Assembly (NCBI GenBank): GCA_903830915.1 | Contig: CAIKVR010000375.1 | Span: forward strand, 1-64,000 | DNA length: 64,000 nucleotides | From: an uncultured Bacteroidales bacterium | GTDB lineage: Bacteria > Bacteroidota > Bacteroidia > Bacteroidales > Paludibacteraceae | Direction: 5' to 3' | Shown: piece after piece, positions 1 through 11,241 of the stretch | How the letters are laid out: each line of letters begins with the position of its first letter | Numbering within the stretch: position 1 is the first letter of the stretch | Position numbers and translations under genes: made by a program | Notes under the pieces: model-generated | Databases searched by the model: none | What the model saw: only the letters and a program-made list of their open reading frames with translations | What the model was told of the DNA's origin: nothing

Positions 1-121
1 CTTTGAGCAGTATTCACTTCAAAGGTGCAACGGTAAATATCATTCCGGAAGGAGAAAACAAGCCCCATACTTTCAGAAAAATTTTATTTATGAGAATCAA
101 TGAATTTAAAATTTATCTGTA

Positions 122-571
122 ATGGCAAAAGGGACAAAGGACATTAACGAGGTTTTTGATTTTACTACTTCGGCTTATTTAGCCGGTGCAAAAGCCATGG
201 TGGTAATGGGCGACAGCCGCGATATGGTGGGTGATGCCAATACACCAACCGACGACATTACCATCAAGGGCATGAAAGAGCAAATCAAATTTGTGAAACG
301 TGGCCAGAACAATAACTTGCCGGCAGAGATGATGGACAAAGTTTACGCCAATGTTACCGTGGCTTCGAATATCGAATTCAATGCGAAAATGGCGTACGGT
401 GATGGCGTAATGGTGATGAAAAAAGTGAAAGACCCGGCAACGAATAAAGTAGTGTTGGAAGAACAACTTGCAAGCGAATATCCAGACATTTTCAAATTCC
501 TGGAGGACAACAACTATGTAAATTCAGTACAGGACTTACTAGTGGTGAAATTCCTTTTAACATATTATTGA
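122..571 (+). pseudogene. Phage-like protein fragment, possibly N-terminal portal-like
   Basis: 149-aa ORF; its ATG overlaps the stop of an upstream frame (TAATG at 120-124). NNNLPAEMMDKVYANVTVASNIEFNAKMAYGDG resembles the N-terminal region of Bacteroidota phage portal-like proteins. ORF ends abruptly and no phage genes follow. Confidence 0.35.
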
Positions 572-666
572 TTTTGTAAGTAAAAAATAAGATCAATTTA
601 TTAATCCAAACTCATATCATGTTTAATCGCAATATTCTAAAAGGTTTTATTGAACAAGATAACAAC

Positions 667-3600
667 TTACTCATCAATCAACTTTTCATAGTCTGGTTTG
701 GAGTTGCTTCTATTTTGTTGCCGATAAATATTGGGTGCTAATCCAAAAAGTTCTTTAAAACATTTATTGAAATAGCGTGGGCTACTGTAACCCAGTTCAT
801 AAGTTATATCAGCAATATTCATTTCAGATATATTAATTAAGTATTCGGCTGCCACTTTGAGCTTTATATTGAGCATAAAATCATTGGGTGTGAGGCCTGT
901 AATACCTTTTATCTTAGCAAAAAGATTGGTGCGACCCAAGGCCATTTCGCGTGCAAAATCATTTACATCGAACGTTGAGTTTTCAAGATTCTTCTTGACG
1001 ATTTCAGTCGCTTTTCTGAGTAATTCCACATCCAATGCTGAAGTTGCGATGCGTTGTGGTTCAAAATTTAACTGTTCGGAGTATTTTTTCTGCAATAGTC
1101 GTCTATTATTAATCAGGTTATTACATCTTGTTATCAATAATTTCACATCGAATGGTTTTGTAATATAATCGTCAGCACCAATTTGCAAGCCTTTCAAATT
1201 TTCTTCGGAAGAGACAATTGCAGTCAGTAAAATCACGGGAATATGGCAAGTGTCAAAGCTTTTCTTAACTCTGCTACAAAGTTCAGTACCCGAAATCCCC
1301 GGCATCATAATATCACTGATTACAATATCTGGCTGAATTCTTCTGACAGCTTCGAAACCATCCAAACCATTTGATGCACTATCAACCTGATATAAAGGTG
1401 AAAATATCTCAACTAAAAAAGCCCGAAGGTCATCATTATCTTCAACTACCAATAACTTCGTAGGCTCTACATTCTTTGCAAATGTATCCTTAATTTCAGT
1501 AATAAAATTGTTGGTATAAACATCTAAAACCGGAATTGTATCGGCATCCACAGCACTTATACGCTGAACAGTTTCATCGAAATGGGCATCGCCTTTTGGC
1601 AGTTTCACAGTGAATGATGATCCTACATTGACCGCACTTTGGACGGTAATAGTTCCATGATGCGATTCCACAATTCCTTTGCACAATGACAATCCAATGC
1701 CAGTACCTTCTGTAGTTTTTGAAGCAAATGTATCAACCTGGTAAAATCGGTCAAAAATCAGGCTCAACTCCTTTTCAGGAATTCCAAAACCAGTGTCATT
1801 GATACAAAATGAGACAGTTTGTTCATTATCTTCCATCACTATTTCAATCTTTCCACCTTCCAAAGTATTCTTAAATGCGTTGGAAAAGATATTGTTCACC
1901 ACCTTTTGCATTTGTTTTTGATCTATCCAAATAAATACATCGGTCGACATGCCAGAAAACCTGAAATCTATTTTCTTTTGCTGAGCATATTCCTGAAAAA
2001 TAATAAAATACTCCGTTAAGAACCGGGTAAAATTCACATACGAAACTTGTAATTTCATAAAACCCTGTTCTTGTTTTCTGAAATCGAGTAACTCATTTAT
2101 CAGTAATTTAAGGCTATCTGCACCACGATAAATGCTTTTGATTTTAGCGGATGCTGCCGGAGATAAATTACTATTTTGCAACAACGTTTCAGCTTGTCCC
2201 AGTATAAGGCTAATTGGTGTACGGAATTCGTGAGATATATTGGTAAAAAACCTAAGTTTTGATTGATTCATTTCTTCTATCTGTTGCTTCTCCTTTTGTT
2301 CAAAGTCCAAAGCTGTTTTAAGCGTAAATCGCTCATTATAAACTTTAAAAAGATAGTAAATTGATATTGACACAAAAATTAGATAAAGAATATACGCCCA
2401 AATTGTATTATAAAATGGAGGTTCAATAGTTATAAGCAAAGTTTTGTTAATATTTTCATTGTTGATTGTTCTAATTTCCAATTCGTAGTTTCCCGGCGAA
2501 AGATTTGTGTAGGTTATATTATTAGGCTTCAGTGCATCCAACCAATCCTTGTCCAATCCTTTAAGTCGATACTTAAATTGCTCACCCACTTTATTGAAAT
2601 CATTTGTGGCAAAACTTATTGAGAAAACTGAATGATAAGGTTTTAGATTTATATTATCGGTAAAGGGAAGTGATTTAGTAAGAATACCCGATTTATCATT
2701 CGGATGAATCTCTTTATTGTCAACAAAAAGAGTTGTAAAAAAGATTGAATGACCAGTTTTGACATTTTTCGATTTAACTTCGAGTCTGGCTGCCATACCC
2801 GAAACGCTTCCAAGGTAAATTTCATTTTTCGAGCTGACCAACAACGACCTTTCATTCAGTGATGCGAGCGGATACCAGCTATTTAATCCTGTATTTGTGA
2901 TTTGTAAAGTTTGTAAATTAAGCCTCGAAACACCCCTGTTGGTAGAAACAATTAGTGATTGATTTGCTATTTCGGCAATTGCAAGAATATTATTATCCAA
3001 CAATCCATTATGTTCATCAATCACTTTGAAGGAATTTGTTTGTCCATCAAATAGGTTAAGACCATATCCTGAAGTGCCAAACCAAAGTCGGTGTTTGCTA
3101 TCCTCAAAAATTGAATTTACCGCATTTCCACTCAGACTATTCGCTTTTTCGGGATTATGTTCATAAAAAGTATATTGATTTGTTTTAAGATTATAACACA
3201 CCAACCCATCCGAAAAACCAATCCATAAGCGCTCCTGGCTATCAACAAAGACTGTTTTACAAAAAATATTGCTTAACAATCCTTCCTTAAAAAATGGGTC
3301 AGATTTACCCGTTTCCGTATTAAAAATGATTACTCCAGCATTTGATGCTATAAATAATTTATTTTTATAGGGATAAATATCATAAATCATGTCACCCATA
3401 AAATTCTCATTATTATCGGGAATAGTTCTGTACAAATCAAACTTCTTGCGTTGAATATCAAATCGGTTCAAACCACCCTCATTGGTGCCAATCCACAAAC
3501 AATTTTTGACTGAATCATAATAAATTGCCATTAAATAATTGGCTGATAACGGGGAGTTTGACGAATTATAAGTCGTAATTTGATCGGTTTTTGGATTTAA

Positions 3601-4680
3601 TGAACATAGACCACCCCCTTCGGTACAAATCCAAATTGACCCTTGTTTGTCTTCCGTCATTTTACGAACTACTGAATGTGACAGTCCCTTAGCGTGTTGA
3701 TAGTAATACTTTAAATTAGAGTGACTTAATGTTGAATAATTGACTCCTGCAAAATAAGTTCCAAACCACATTGTGCCCTCTTTATCTTTAAATATGGATA
3801 AAATAGATTTATAGGAAATGCTTGCCGGATTATCTTTATTGGGTAAAAAACGTAAAATAGTATTATCCTTAGGGTTCAAGCGGCACAATCCGGTAGGTGA
3901 GCCAGTCCAGATATTACCCATCGCATCTTCACAAACAAGTCGTACGAAATTATCTATTAACGAATTTTCATTCCTCGGATCGTGTTTAAAGTTAACTACC
4001 GTTCCATCTTTCGCGAGTTTAATAAGACCGTCTTTAACAGAACAAAGCCACATGTTACCTTTTGAATCTTGATAAATCGAAGCAAAAGCACTTTTTTGGA
4101 ATTTTCTGCTAATCATCAATTTTTTGTCAACAGAAAAAAGACCATTCTTAAATGTAGATAACCATAAATTGCCGTCCATACTTTCAAAGCAAGAATTGAT
4201 AGCTATGTCGGATGATGGCATGCGAAGATAAAGTGAAATTTTATCTTCTTTCGAATTATAGTTGTAAACTTCATTGTCTTTAATCACCCAAAGTCCATTT
4301 TTACCAATCGCTATTGCAGATACCTTTTTGGGAACTATCACTCTGAAATTTTCAGAAATAATATTAAACTCTACAAAAGCATTATTGCAAATCATGTACA
4401 AATTTCCATTGTCAGCTTTCACAATAGAGTTAAATTCTATACCATAAAATCCGGTTTTCTTTGAAGCACTCGGACGAAATACTTTCACGTTTTCTCCATC
4501 GTAACAGTTTAAACCATTGCGGGTTGCAAACCACATTCTGCCTAAATCATCCTGGCAAATCGATTGCACAGTAACCTGTGAAAGCCCTTCATCAGTACTT
4601 AAATGCTCAAACAGAAAATTCTCTGCAGAACTAAATAAAGCTGAATAACAAAGAAGTAAGGCAAAAAAATATCGTTTCAT
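667..4680 (-). CDS. Hybrid two-component system regulator (HTCS): propeller sensor, Y_Y_Y, histidine kinase, receiver, AraC-type HTH
   Basis: 1337 aa; repeated GxxWxGT/GLxR propeller motifs, NISHEFRTPISLILGQ H-box, GTGIGLSLCKGIVESHHG, receiver VISDIMMPGISG, C-terminal HTH with YSSPRYFNKCFKELFGLAPNIYR. Confidence 0.95.
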   Translation of the reverse strand: MKRYFFALLLCYSALFSSAENFLFEHLSTDEGLSQVTVQSICQDDLGRMWFATRNGLNCYDGENVKVFRPSASKKTGFYGIEFNSIVKADNGNLYMICNNAFVEFNIISENFRVIVPKKVSAIAIGKNGLWVIKDNEVYNYNSKEDKISLYLRMPSSDIAINSCFESMDGNLWLSTFKNGLFSVDKKLMISRKFQKSAFASIYQDSKGNMWLCSVKDGLIKLAKDGTVVNFKHDPRNENSLIDNFVRLVCEDAMGNIWTGSPTGLCRLNPKDNTILRFLPNKDNPASISYKSILSIFKDKEGTMWFGTYFAGVNYSTLSHSNLKYYYQHAKGLSHSVVRKMTEDKQGSIWICTEGGGLCSLNPKTDQITTYNSSNSPLSANYLMAIYYDSVKNCLWIGTNEGGLNRFDIQRKKFDLYRTIPDNNENFMGDMIYDIYPYKNKLFIASNAGVIIFNTETGKSDPFFKEGLLSNIFCKTVFVDSQERLWIGFSDGLVCYNLKTNQYTFYEHNPEKANSLSGNAVNSIFEDSKHRLWFGTSGYGLNLFDGQTNSFKVIDEHNGLLDNNILAIAEIANQSLIVSTNRGVSRLNLQTLQITNTGLNSWYPLASLNERSLLVSSKNEIYLGSVSGMAARLEVKSKNVKTGHSIFFTTLFVDNKEIHPNDKSGILTKSLPFTDNINLKPYHSVFSISFATNDFNKVGEQFKYRLKGLDKDWLDALKPNNITYTNLSPGNYELEIRTINNENINKTLLITIEPPFYNTIWAYILYLIFVSISIYYLFKVYNERFTLKTALDFEQKEKQQIEEMNQSKLRFFTNISHEFRTPISLILGQAETLLQNSNLSPAASAKIKSIYRGADSLKLLINELLDFRKQEQGFMKLQVSYVNFTRFLTEYFIIFQEYAQQKKIDFRFSGMSTDVFIWIDQKQMQKVVNNIFSNAFKNTLEGGKIEIVMEDNEQTVSFCINDTGFGIPEKELSLIFDRFYQVDTFASKTTEGTGIGLSLCKGIVESHHGTITVQSAVNVGSSFTVKLPKGDAHFDETVQRISAVDADTIPVLDVYTNNFITEIKDTFAKNVEPTKLLVVEDNDDLRAFLVEIFSPLYQVDSASNGLDGFEAVRRIQPDIVISDIMMPGISGTELCSRVKKSFDTCHIPVILLTAIVSSEENLKGLQIGADDYITKPFDVKLLITRCNNLINNRRLLQKKYSEQLNFEPQRIATSALDVELLRKATEIVKKNLENSTFDVNDFAREMALGRTNLFAKIKGITGLTPNDFMLNIKLKVAAEYLINISEMNIADITYELGYSSPRYFNKCFKELFGLAPNIYRQQNRSNSKPDYEKLIDE

Positions 4681-4914
4681 AATACTGGTTATTTAACAAT
4701 CAAAGATACTCTTTATATTTAAGACAAATGAAATTATAATAAAAGACTTTAGAACCAAGAATTAAGAACCAAGATAAGACGCAGAATGTCAATTATTTAC
4801 GAAATTCAAAGTGTAGGTTATATTTGACGTTTATTATATAATCAATTTATATCCAGATTATTACATCAAATTTAAAACCTGAAATCCCGAAAAATGACTC
4901 CTATTTTAACTCAC

Positions 4915-7731
4915 TTATATTTTTTTTTGAACAAACACTAACCCACCAAGTCCAACTTTGTTCCCTGATGTGCCTTCAATCAAAACACGAATCTCGCATT
5001 TTTCGGTGGCGGCAGGGAAAGGTACTACAAAATCAGCAATTTCAGTTGTAGTTTTGCTTCCAACAAGTTTCTTATTCAACCAGATTTCAGCTTTTCCATT
5101 CAATTTTTTAAATAAAATTGTTCCACCTTCTTTTTGATGCGATTTATAGGCACTGAAAGTAGTTCGGAGAATTAAGTAGCCATCACCATCAAGTTTCTGA
5201 AGATCACCAGGAGCAATTGACATCCAACTGTTCATGTCATTTTCGACAATGTCTTGGTTTGGATCTGGTTTAGTTTTAAACAGAGGCGACATCGTCCATT
5301 TCTCTAAAATCATTTGTGGATATTCAATTGGCACAAAAGGAGCTAATTGGGCTGCAATGATTGGTGTATTGAGTATTGCCGGCTTCATGCCAGCCGCTTT
5401 GGCAGTAAGAACTACCGTCCCACCAACTTCAGCACTTTGAATAATAACTTGTGCCAACCCGTTAAACAAACTGCGTGTACTCCCTTTTTCGGCTTCATGT
5501 GAATTTGGATTGCCATTTCCTAAACCAATAATAGTAGCCGGTCCGCTAATGCTGAACTCCACCGGAATATTGGCAGTAGGAACATGACGACCTTTTGAAT
5601 CAACCACTTCTACCGTAATTGGCATGGCATCCGTCCCGTTACCAGAAAGTGATTTCCGGTCGGGAGTCAATCGTAATTGCTCGGCTTCGCTTGTAGTTTC
5701 AACCTTGAAATTAGAAACTATTTTGCCATTTTTGTAACCAATTGCTTCAAGCTTTCCGGGTTTGTAAGGCACCATCCAGGTATTCATTTCATATTTATCT
5801 ACCTTTTGACCTGAAATTATTTTGCCGTTCAATTTCAAAACCACACTATCAGCATTGCTAAGTGCCATTACTTTTATGGGTTTACCAATAGTATCAGCCG
5901 GCCAGTTCCAATGCGGAACCAGATGCAAAATGGGTTTATTTTCAACCCATTGAGCCTGATGCAGGTAAAAAGCAGTTTTGGGAAATCCACATAGATCCAT
6001 TATTCCAAAAACGGAGCTTGCCGATGGCCACTTGAAGGGTGTTGGTTCACCCCGGTAATCAAATCCTGTCCATACAAAACAACCGGCCAGATAAGGTCGC
6101 TCAGCAACTGCTTTCCACCCAACACGATTTGTTGCACCCCAGGGAGCTGCCTCAGAATCGTAATCTTCAATGACATTTTTTGTTTTATCTGTCTTATATT
6201 CTCCTCGCGTTTGAAATGCCGATACGTCCTCCGAACTGGTCAACTTCATGGTTGGATTGGCTTTGTGAAATTTATCGTAATCGTTAATCTGATAGTTGAA
6301 ACCAACTACGTCAACGGCATGAGAGACGTTTATTGGGGTAAAGAATCCACCATTCATGGCAGCCGTTACAGGGCGCGTGGTATCGAGTTGTTTAACAAAA
6401 TCGGACATTCGGCGTACCATTTCGTAGCCATTTTCGGTTCCTTGCATGGGTTCTTCGTTGAAAACCGACCAAAGAATGACAGAAGGTCGATTTCTGTCAC
6501 GACGAACCAACCATTCCAATTTGCTGGCATATTCGGGTGAAGTATTGAAATTTCGATTTTCGTCCATCACCAATATTCCCAAGCTATCGCACACATCCAA
6601 AAATTCTGTAGAAGGTGGATTGTGAGCGCAACGATAAGCGTTTACACCCATTTCCTTTAATTTTCGAACTCTGAATTCCCACAACGCATCCGGAACGGCA
6701 ACACCTACACCGGCATGATCCTGATGATTGCAGACTCCTTTTAATTTCAAATGTTTATCATTCAAAAAGAAACCCTCATTGGCATCGAACCGAATCGTTC
6801 GGAATCCGCATTTTGTCTGAACTTCATCGGTTGAAATTCCATTTTGCGTCACAACTGTTTTGACTGTGTACAAGGTTGGAGTTTCGGTCGACCACATACT
6901 TGGTGAATTTACGGCAAGTGAAAGATTTACTATAGCATCACCCAGTGGAGCTACTGATGCAGCCTTTTTACCTTGAACGACTAATTTTCCTTTAGCATCA
7001 TACAAGGATACTTCAACTTCAGAATTGGTAGCTAATTTTCCTGAATTATTCAAGGAAACCTCCACGGGAATTTCCCAATTGGTATTCTCTTTTTTTACAG
7101 GATTAGCATACACACCATCTGTTTTAATATGCAGTGGAGACCGTTTTACTAACCAGGTATGACGGTACATGCCGGCACCTTCGTACCACCAACCTTCCAT
7201 CGGATTTGCATCCACACGAATTGCAATGGTGTTTATCTTATCGCCATACGTAGCATAAGGCGTAATGTCAATATACATAGACACATAGCCACTCCAACTG
7301 CGATGAAGGACATGACCATTCACCCAAATAGTGGCATATGTGGAAATTCCATCAAGTTGTAACTCAAGGTGTTTTCCATTGTCTTCGGGCGATAAACTAA
7401 AAGTTCTGCGGTACCAACCAAAACCACGATCACGGTATCCTTGTGAAAGATTCGCATCGGGATTATATCCACCTTCCACAGCCCAATCGTGTGGTAATGT
7501 CAACATTCGCCACGAAGTGTCATCGTAATTTTGCGCTGCTGCTCCCCAGGCTTTTCCGGCTTTGGCATTATTGTACGATGCACTATGACCTTTTATGACT
7601 GCAAAAGGAATATCACCCAACTGAAATCGCCACCCTTTATCCAGTGATAATTTTTCACGGCTACCTGCCGTGACATGATTCTCTGCAAGAAATGAAAAGC
7701 AAAGAATGAAGAGGATAAGGGATCTTTTCAT
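4915..7731 (-). CDS. GH2 family beta-glycosidase (beta-galactosidase/glucuronidase-like) with signal peptide
   Basis: 938 aa; DKGWRFQLGD, WSVFNEEPMQ acid/base region, FVWTGFDYRGEPTPFKWPS, C-terminal Ig-like domains. Confidence 0.92.
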   Translation of the reverse strand: MKRSLILFILCFSFLAENHVTAGSREKLSLDKGWRFQLGDIPFAVIKGHSASYNNAKAGKAWGAAAQNYDDTSWRMLTLPHDWAVEGGYNPDANLSQGYRDRGFGWYRRTFSLSPEDNGKHLELQLDGISTYATIWVNGHVLHRSWSGYVSMYIDITPYATYGDKINTIAIRVDANPMEGWWYEGAGMYRHTWLVKRSPLHIKTDGVYANPVKKENTNWEIPVEVSLNNSGKLATNSEVEVSLYDAKGKLVVQGKKAASVAPLGDAIVNLSLAVNSPSMWSTETPTLYTVKTVVTQNGISTDEVQTKCGFRTIRFDANEGFFLNDKHLKLKGVCNHQDHAGVGVAVPDALWEFRVRKLKEMGVNAYRCAHNPPSTEFLDVCDSLGILVMDENRNFNTSPEYASKLEWLVRRDRNRPSVILWSVFNEEPMQGTENGYEMVRRMSDFVKQLDTTRPVTAAMNGGFFTPINVSHAVDVVGFNYQINDYDKFHKANPTMKLTSSEDVSAFQTRGEYKTDKTKNVIEDYDSEAAPWGATNRVGWKAVAERPYLAGCFVWTGFDYRGEPTPFKWPSASSVFGIMDLCGFPKTAFYLHQAQWVENKPILHLVPHWNWPADTIGKPIKVMALSNADSVVLKLNGKIISGQKVDKYEMNTWMVPYKPGKLEAIGYKNGKIVSNFKVETTSEAEQLRLTPDRKSLSGNGTDAMPITVEVVDSKGRHVPTANIPVEFSISGPATIIGLGNGNPNSHEAEKGSTRSLFNGLAQVIIQSAEVGGTVVLTAKAAGMKPAILNTPIIAAQLAPFVPIEYPQMILEKWTMSPLFKTKPDPNQDIVENDMNSWMSIAPGDLQKLDGDGYLILRTTFSAYKSHQKEGGTILFKKLNGKAEIWLNKKLVGSKTTTEIADFVVPFPAATEKCEIRVLIEGTSGNKVGLGGLVFVQKKI

Positions 7732-7764
7732 GTTTAAAAATTATATTCTTTGATAAAAACAAAA

Positions 7765-9315
7765 TCATTTTTTGAACCCAATGGCATAAACCACCACTTT
7801 AGCACCTATTTGTTTTGAAAATTTGATTGTCAACGAGATATTTTCTTGTTTCCACTGGATTTTCTCCTTGCTACCCAAAATGGAAATTGAAGTAATTGCT
7901 TTGTTTGCGTATTTTGAAAGTTTTCCCAATGAATTGACTTGTATATCTTTGGTTGGGGTGTTCATGCAGAAAACATATAAAACATTGTTTTTTGTTGTGA
8001 AACGAATGTCGGTTTCTTGGTAAGTGCGCACATCTTTTAAGCCACCAAATGGTCCTACCTCCTGATTGCCCAATGTGGTTGGACCCTCGCCATAAATTTT
8101 CCAAGGACGTGAACCATAAATGGCTTCACCATTCACTTGTGTCCAATTTCCAATGCCATCTAGAATTTGTAAAATATCGGGTTCCAATTCACCTTCAGGT
8201 GTTTGAACAACATTAAGTAGCAAATTCCCATTTTTACTTACAACATCGACCAGCAATTGAATTACTTCATCTGCTGTTTTGTATTTCTGTCCGGTTTTAT
8301 AAAACCAGTCACCAACAGAAGTGTCGGTTTGCCAAGGTTCATCACTTATAGAGTCCAACACGCCCTTTTCCACATCTCTCACGAATCTTCCCTTTGAAGG
8401 TTCTTTGCAAAAATATACTGCGTCAAGTTTTCCCTTGTTTTTTTGCATATCCTCATTGTAGAAATGAGCAATCAGACTTCTACCCACTTCATTGCCAAAC
8501 GGAATGGCACAGTCGGAATAAATCAGATCAGGCTTATATTTATCCACCAATTCGGTTATGCTGTTCAGCCATTCTTTTTGCCATACAGGATTTTTCGTCA
8601 TCCAACCTTTATCGTCATCAGCTGCCTTTTCGTGATATAAATCTGCGTATTGCAGATTGTTACCATCGTAGGGTACTCCAGCTTTTTCGCCGGTTTTATC
8701 GGAGCTGTGAGCAGACTGAAACCAAGTGTAACTTGCCGCCAAATGTTCCGAAACGCCAAAGTGCAAACCCGCTTTTTGAGCCGCTTTTTGCCAAAGTCCG
8801 ACCACATCCTTTTTTGGACCCATGTTTACCGAATTCCATTTGTGGATGTTGGAATTCCACAAAAAGAAATTGTCGTGGTGAACGGCCATACTCATAAAGT
8901 ATTTTGCACCCACTTTTTTGTAGAGTGCTATCAGCTCCTCAGGATTAAAGCGTTCCGCCTTCCAAAGTTGAATAATGTCCTTGTAGCCGAATACGGAAGG
9001 GTGGCCGTATTTTTTAAGATGTGATTCATACGCCCAGTGACCGGTTTCGACAACCTTCAGCGTTTTACGATCCACATATCCCGGGCCGAGGTACATATTA
9101 CGTGCATACCAATCGCCCTGACGAGGAACGGCTTGCGGCCCCCAATGCGCCCAAATACCAAATTTCGCATCCCTGAACCAATCGGGATATTTGTATTGCT
9201 GAAGAGACTGATCGGTTGGTTCAAATTTTGCTTTTTCAGCTTCTTGAGCCTGAATTGAAATTGACAATGCCATAAAAGTGGATACAGCAAAAAATTTTAA
9301 AAATGGTTTTTTCAT
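7765..9315 (-). CDS. GH29 alpha-L-fucosidase
   Basis: 516 aa; WFRDAKFGIWAHWGPQAVP, YFMSMAVHHDNF, PDLIYSDCAIPF, NGNLLLNV. Confidence 0.9.
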   Translation of the reverse strand: MKKPFLKFFAVSTFMALSISIQAQEAEKAKFEPTDQSLQQYKYPDWFRDAKFGIWAHWGPQAVPRQGDWYARNMYLGPGYVDRKTLKVVETGHWAYESHLKKYGHPSVFGYKDIIQLWKAERFNPEELIALYKKVGAKYFMSMAVHHDNFFLWNSNIHKWNSVNMGPKKDVVGLWQKAAQKAGLHFGVSEHLAASYTWFQSAHSSDKTGEKAGVPYDGNNLQYADLYHEKAADDDKGWMTKNPVWQKEWLNSITELVDKYKPDLIYSDCAIPFGNEVGRSLIAHFYNEDMQKNKGKLDAVYFCKEPSKGRFVRDVEKGVLDSISDEPWQTDTSVGDWFYKTGQKYKTADEVIQLLVDVVSKNGNLLLNVVQTPEGELEPDILQILDGIGNWTQVNGEAIYGSRPWKIYGEGPTTLGNQEVGPFGGLKDVRTYQETDIRFTTKNNVLYVFCMNTPTKDIQVNSLGKLSKYANKAITSISILGSKEKIQWKQENISLTIKFSKQIGAKVVVYAIGFKK

Positions 9316-9344
9316 TGGTTCATTAATTTATACAGTTATTATTT

Positions 9345-11216
9345 TTATTCAGGTGTCAACGTAATTTCCATCAATCTCATTAACTCGGTTGTAGATATTT
9401 TCAGAGGCTCAATTAAAATATCATGGTTGCCTTTATCCAAAGAAAATTTCCCTAAATCGAGGGTGATGGACTCTCCATCTTTTGGTTGCGGATTAATCTG
9501 AGATTCAATCAATGTGTTACCATCTGCGCTCAGTCTGAAAGTTCCTTCACTTTCTTTGTTTCCAATATATTTCAGGGTGATTTTATAGATGCAACTTGAC
9601 TCAAGTCTTAATGTCCAGCCAATTTTTTGTTCAGTCTTATTCCAATTCTGAACATAGTAGCGATTTGTTTTTCCATCGCCAAAAGTCAGTCCTTTTCCCT
9701 GAATTTTGGCATCAAATACCAGTATTCGGTTGGGTGAAGTCGTAGAAAGAAGTCGTGTTTGGTCGGCAACAATGGCACTTTTCGTCTCGAGAACAATAAC
9801 CGTGTTTATCGTATCGGGTGCCTGTAATGGAATAGCAATACTTAAATCAAGCGGATTGATTCTTTTAACGGCAAGTGACTTTTTTGCTGGATTGGCAAGG
9901 TTCCAAGCCCTTTCAACTTCGCTCTTCAACCCACCAACAATAAGTTTCCCGTTTTTGGGCCAGTTAAAGACATGAAGGTATATTTTGTTTTCCTTTTGTG
10001 TACACACGCCCCAATTTTGAATGGCCAAAGGTGAACGGTCTGTACCATAAATACTTTCGCCGTTTACAGTCATCCATTTTCCGATACCACTTAATATATC
10101 AAGATCCTTCTGATCCATTTTGCCATTGCCCATGGGTCCAACATTCATCAACTCATTTCCACCCTTCGATGCTGATTTTGCCAATAATCGAACGAAAAAA
10201 TCGGCAGTTTTATGACTATTATCCAACTTGTGGTATCCATAGGATTCATTGGTGGTGGGTACGCCTTCCCAGTTTCCAGTTACCGACAAAAACTCGGCAG
10301 GTCTATCGGCAGTATTTTTATAATCGCCAAACTGTGTATTGGCAGTAGAAGCCAATCGCCCATTCACTACCACATTGGGATCAGTTGCCCGTATGGCTTG
10401 AAGTATTCTGAGATTTTCCGAAAAAGGCAATTTATGGGCAGTATCAAACCAAAGCAGATCGGGATGATATTTGGTAAGCAACTCCACAATTTGCGGAATT
10501 GCTTTTTCATCTACGTATTTCACGGCTTTGGGCAGTCGTTCAGGTTGCACATCAAACCAGTTTTTTCCACCATGCAACAGTAGATCTCCACCCGGATTGT
10601 CATATTCCCAATCGTTTCCAGGAGCATCGGGGTGTTCCCAATCAAATGCGTGCGAATAGTAAAACCCGAATTTGATTCCGTTTTTTTTGCAAGCCGCACT
10701 CAACTCAGCCATCGGATCACGCTTGAATGGCGTTTGTTGGAGGATATTAAAATCCGATACTTTCGAATCGTACATTGCAAATCCGTCGTGGTGCTTGGCA
10801 GTAATCACGAAATAACGCATCCCCGCATTTTTTGCTACAGTGATCCATTCGTCTGCATTAAAACCAATGGGATTAAACTGATGTGCCAATTCAAGGTATT
10901 CTTTTCGGGTTATTTTTTGTGAACGCATTATGTGTTCGGCATAGCCATTAACAGGTTTTCCTTTCCACTCTCCTCCCGGCAATGAATAGATTCCCCAATG
11001 AACAAACATACCAAATCGGGCTTCTTTCCACCATGCAATACGTTGGTCAACAGTTTTCATAGAAGCCGTCCACCAACCATTTACGGCTTCATCTATAACT
11101 TTCTGATCACGTGCTTTGGCCTGATTGTACATAATTGCATCCTCGTCACCTTTCTGAGCCCAAATTACAGAAGTCGTAAATAATAGAATGCTTACTAAAA
11201 ATAGAATATTCTTCAT
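9345..11216 (-). CDS. GH29 alpha-L-fucosidase with C-terminal beta-sandwich domain
   Basis: 623 aa; WWKEARFGMFVHWGIYSLPGGEW, YFVITAKHHDGFAMYDS, PDLLWFDTAHKLPF, NELMNVGPMGNG. Confidence 0.92.
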   Translation of the reverse strand: MKNILFLVSILLFTTSVIWAQKGDEDAIMYNQAKARDQKVIDEAVNGWWTASMKTVDQRIAWWKEARFGMFVHWGIYSLPGGEWKGKPVNGYAEHIMRSQKITRKEYLELAHQFNPIGFNADEWITVAKNAGMRYFVITAKHHDGFAMYDSKVSDFNILQQTPFKRDPMAELSAACKKNGIKFGFYYSHAFDWEHPDAPGNDWEYDNPGGDLLLHGGKNWFDVQPERLPKAVKYVDEKAIPQIVELLTKYHPDLLWFDTAHKLPFSENLRILQAIRATDPNVVVNGRLASTANTQFGDYKNTADRPAEFLSVTGNWEGVPTTNESYGYHKLDNSHKTADFFVRLLAKSASKGGNELMNVGPMGNGKMDQKDLDILSGIGKWMTVNGESIYGTDRSPLAIQNWGVCTQKENKIYLHVFNWPKNGKLIVGGLKSEVERAWNLANPAKKSLAVKRINPLDLSIAIPLQAPDTINTVIVLETKSAIVADQTRLLSTTSPNRILVFDAKIQGKGLTFGDGKTNRYYVQNWNKTEQKIGWTLRLESSCIYKITLKYIGNKESEGTFRLSADGNTLIESQINPQPKDGESITLDLGKFSLDKGNHDILIEPLKISTTELMRLMEITLTPE

Positions 11217-11241
11217 TTTAATTTTATTGATTTTGATAAAC

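Noticed and set aside
4740-4800. AGAACCAAGA direct repeat upstream of the HTCS
   Set aside because: Short, two copies only (ttagaaccaagaattaagaaccaagataag), no evidence of function; common intergenic type.
8394-9258. Overlapping + strand ORFs (8394-8897, 8650-9024, 9037-9258)
   Set aside because: Antisense to a clear GH29 gene; no recognisable motifs; products are low-complexity shadows of the coding strand.
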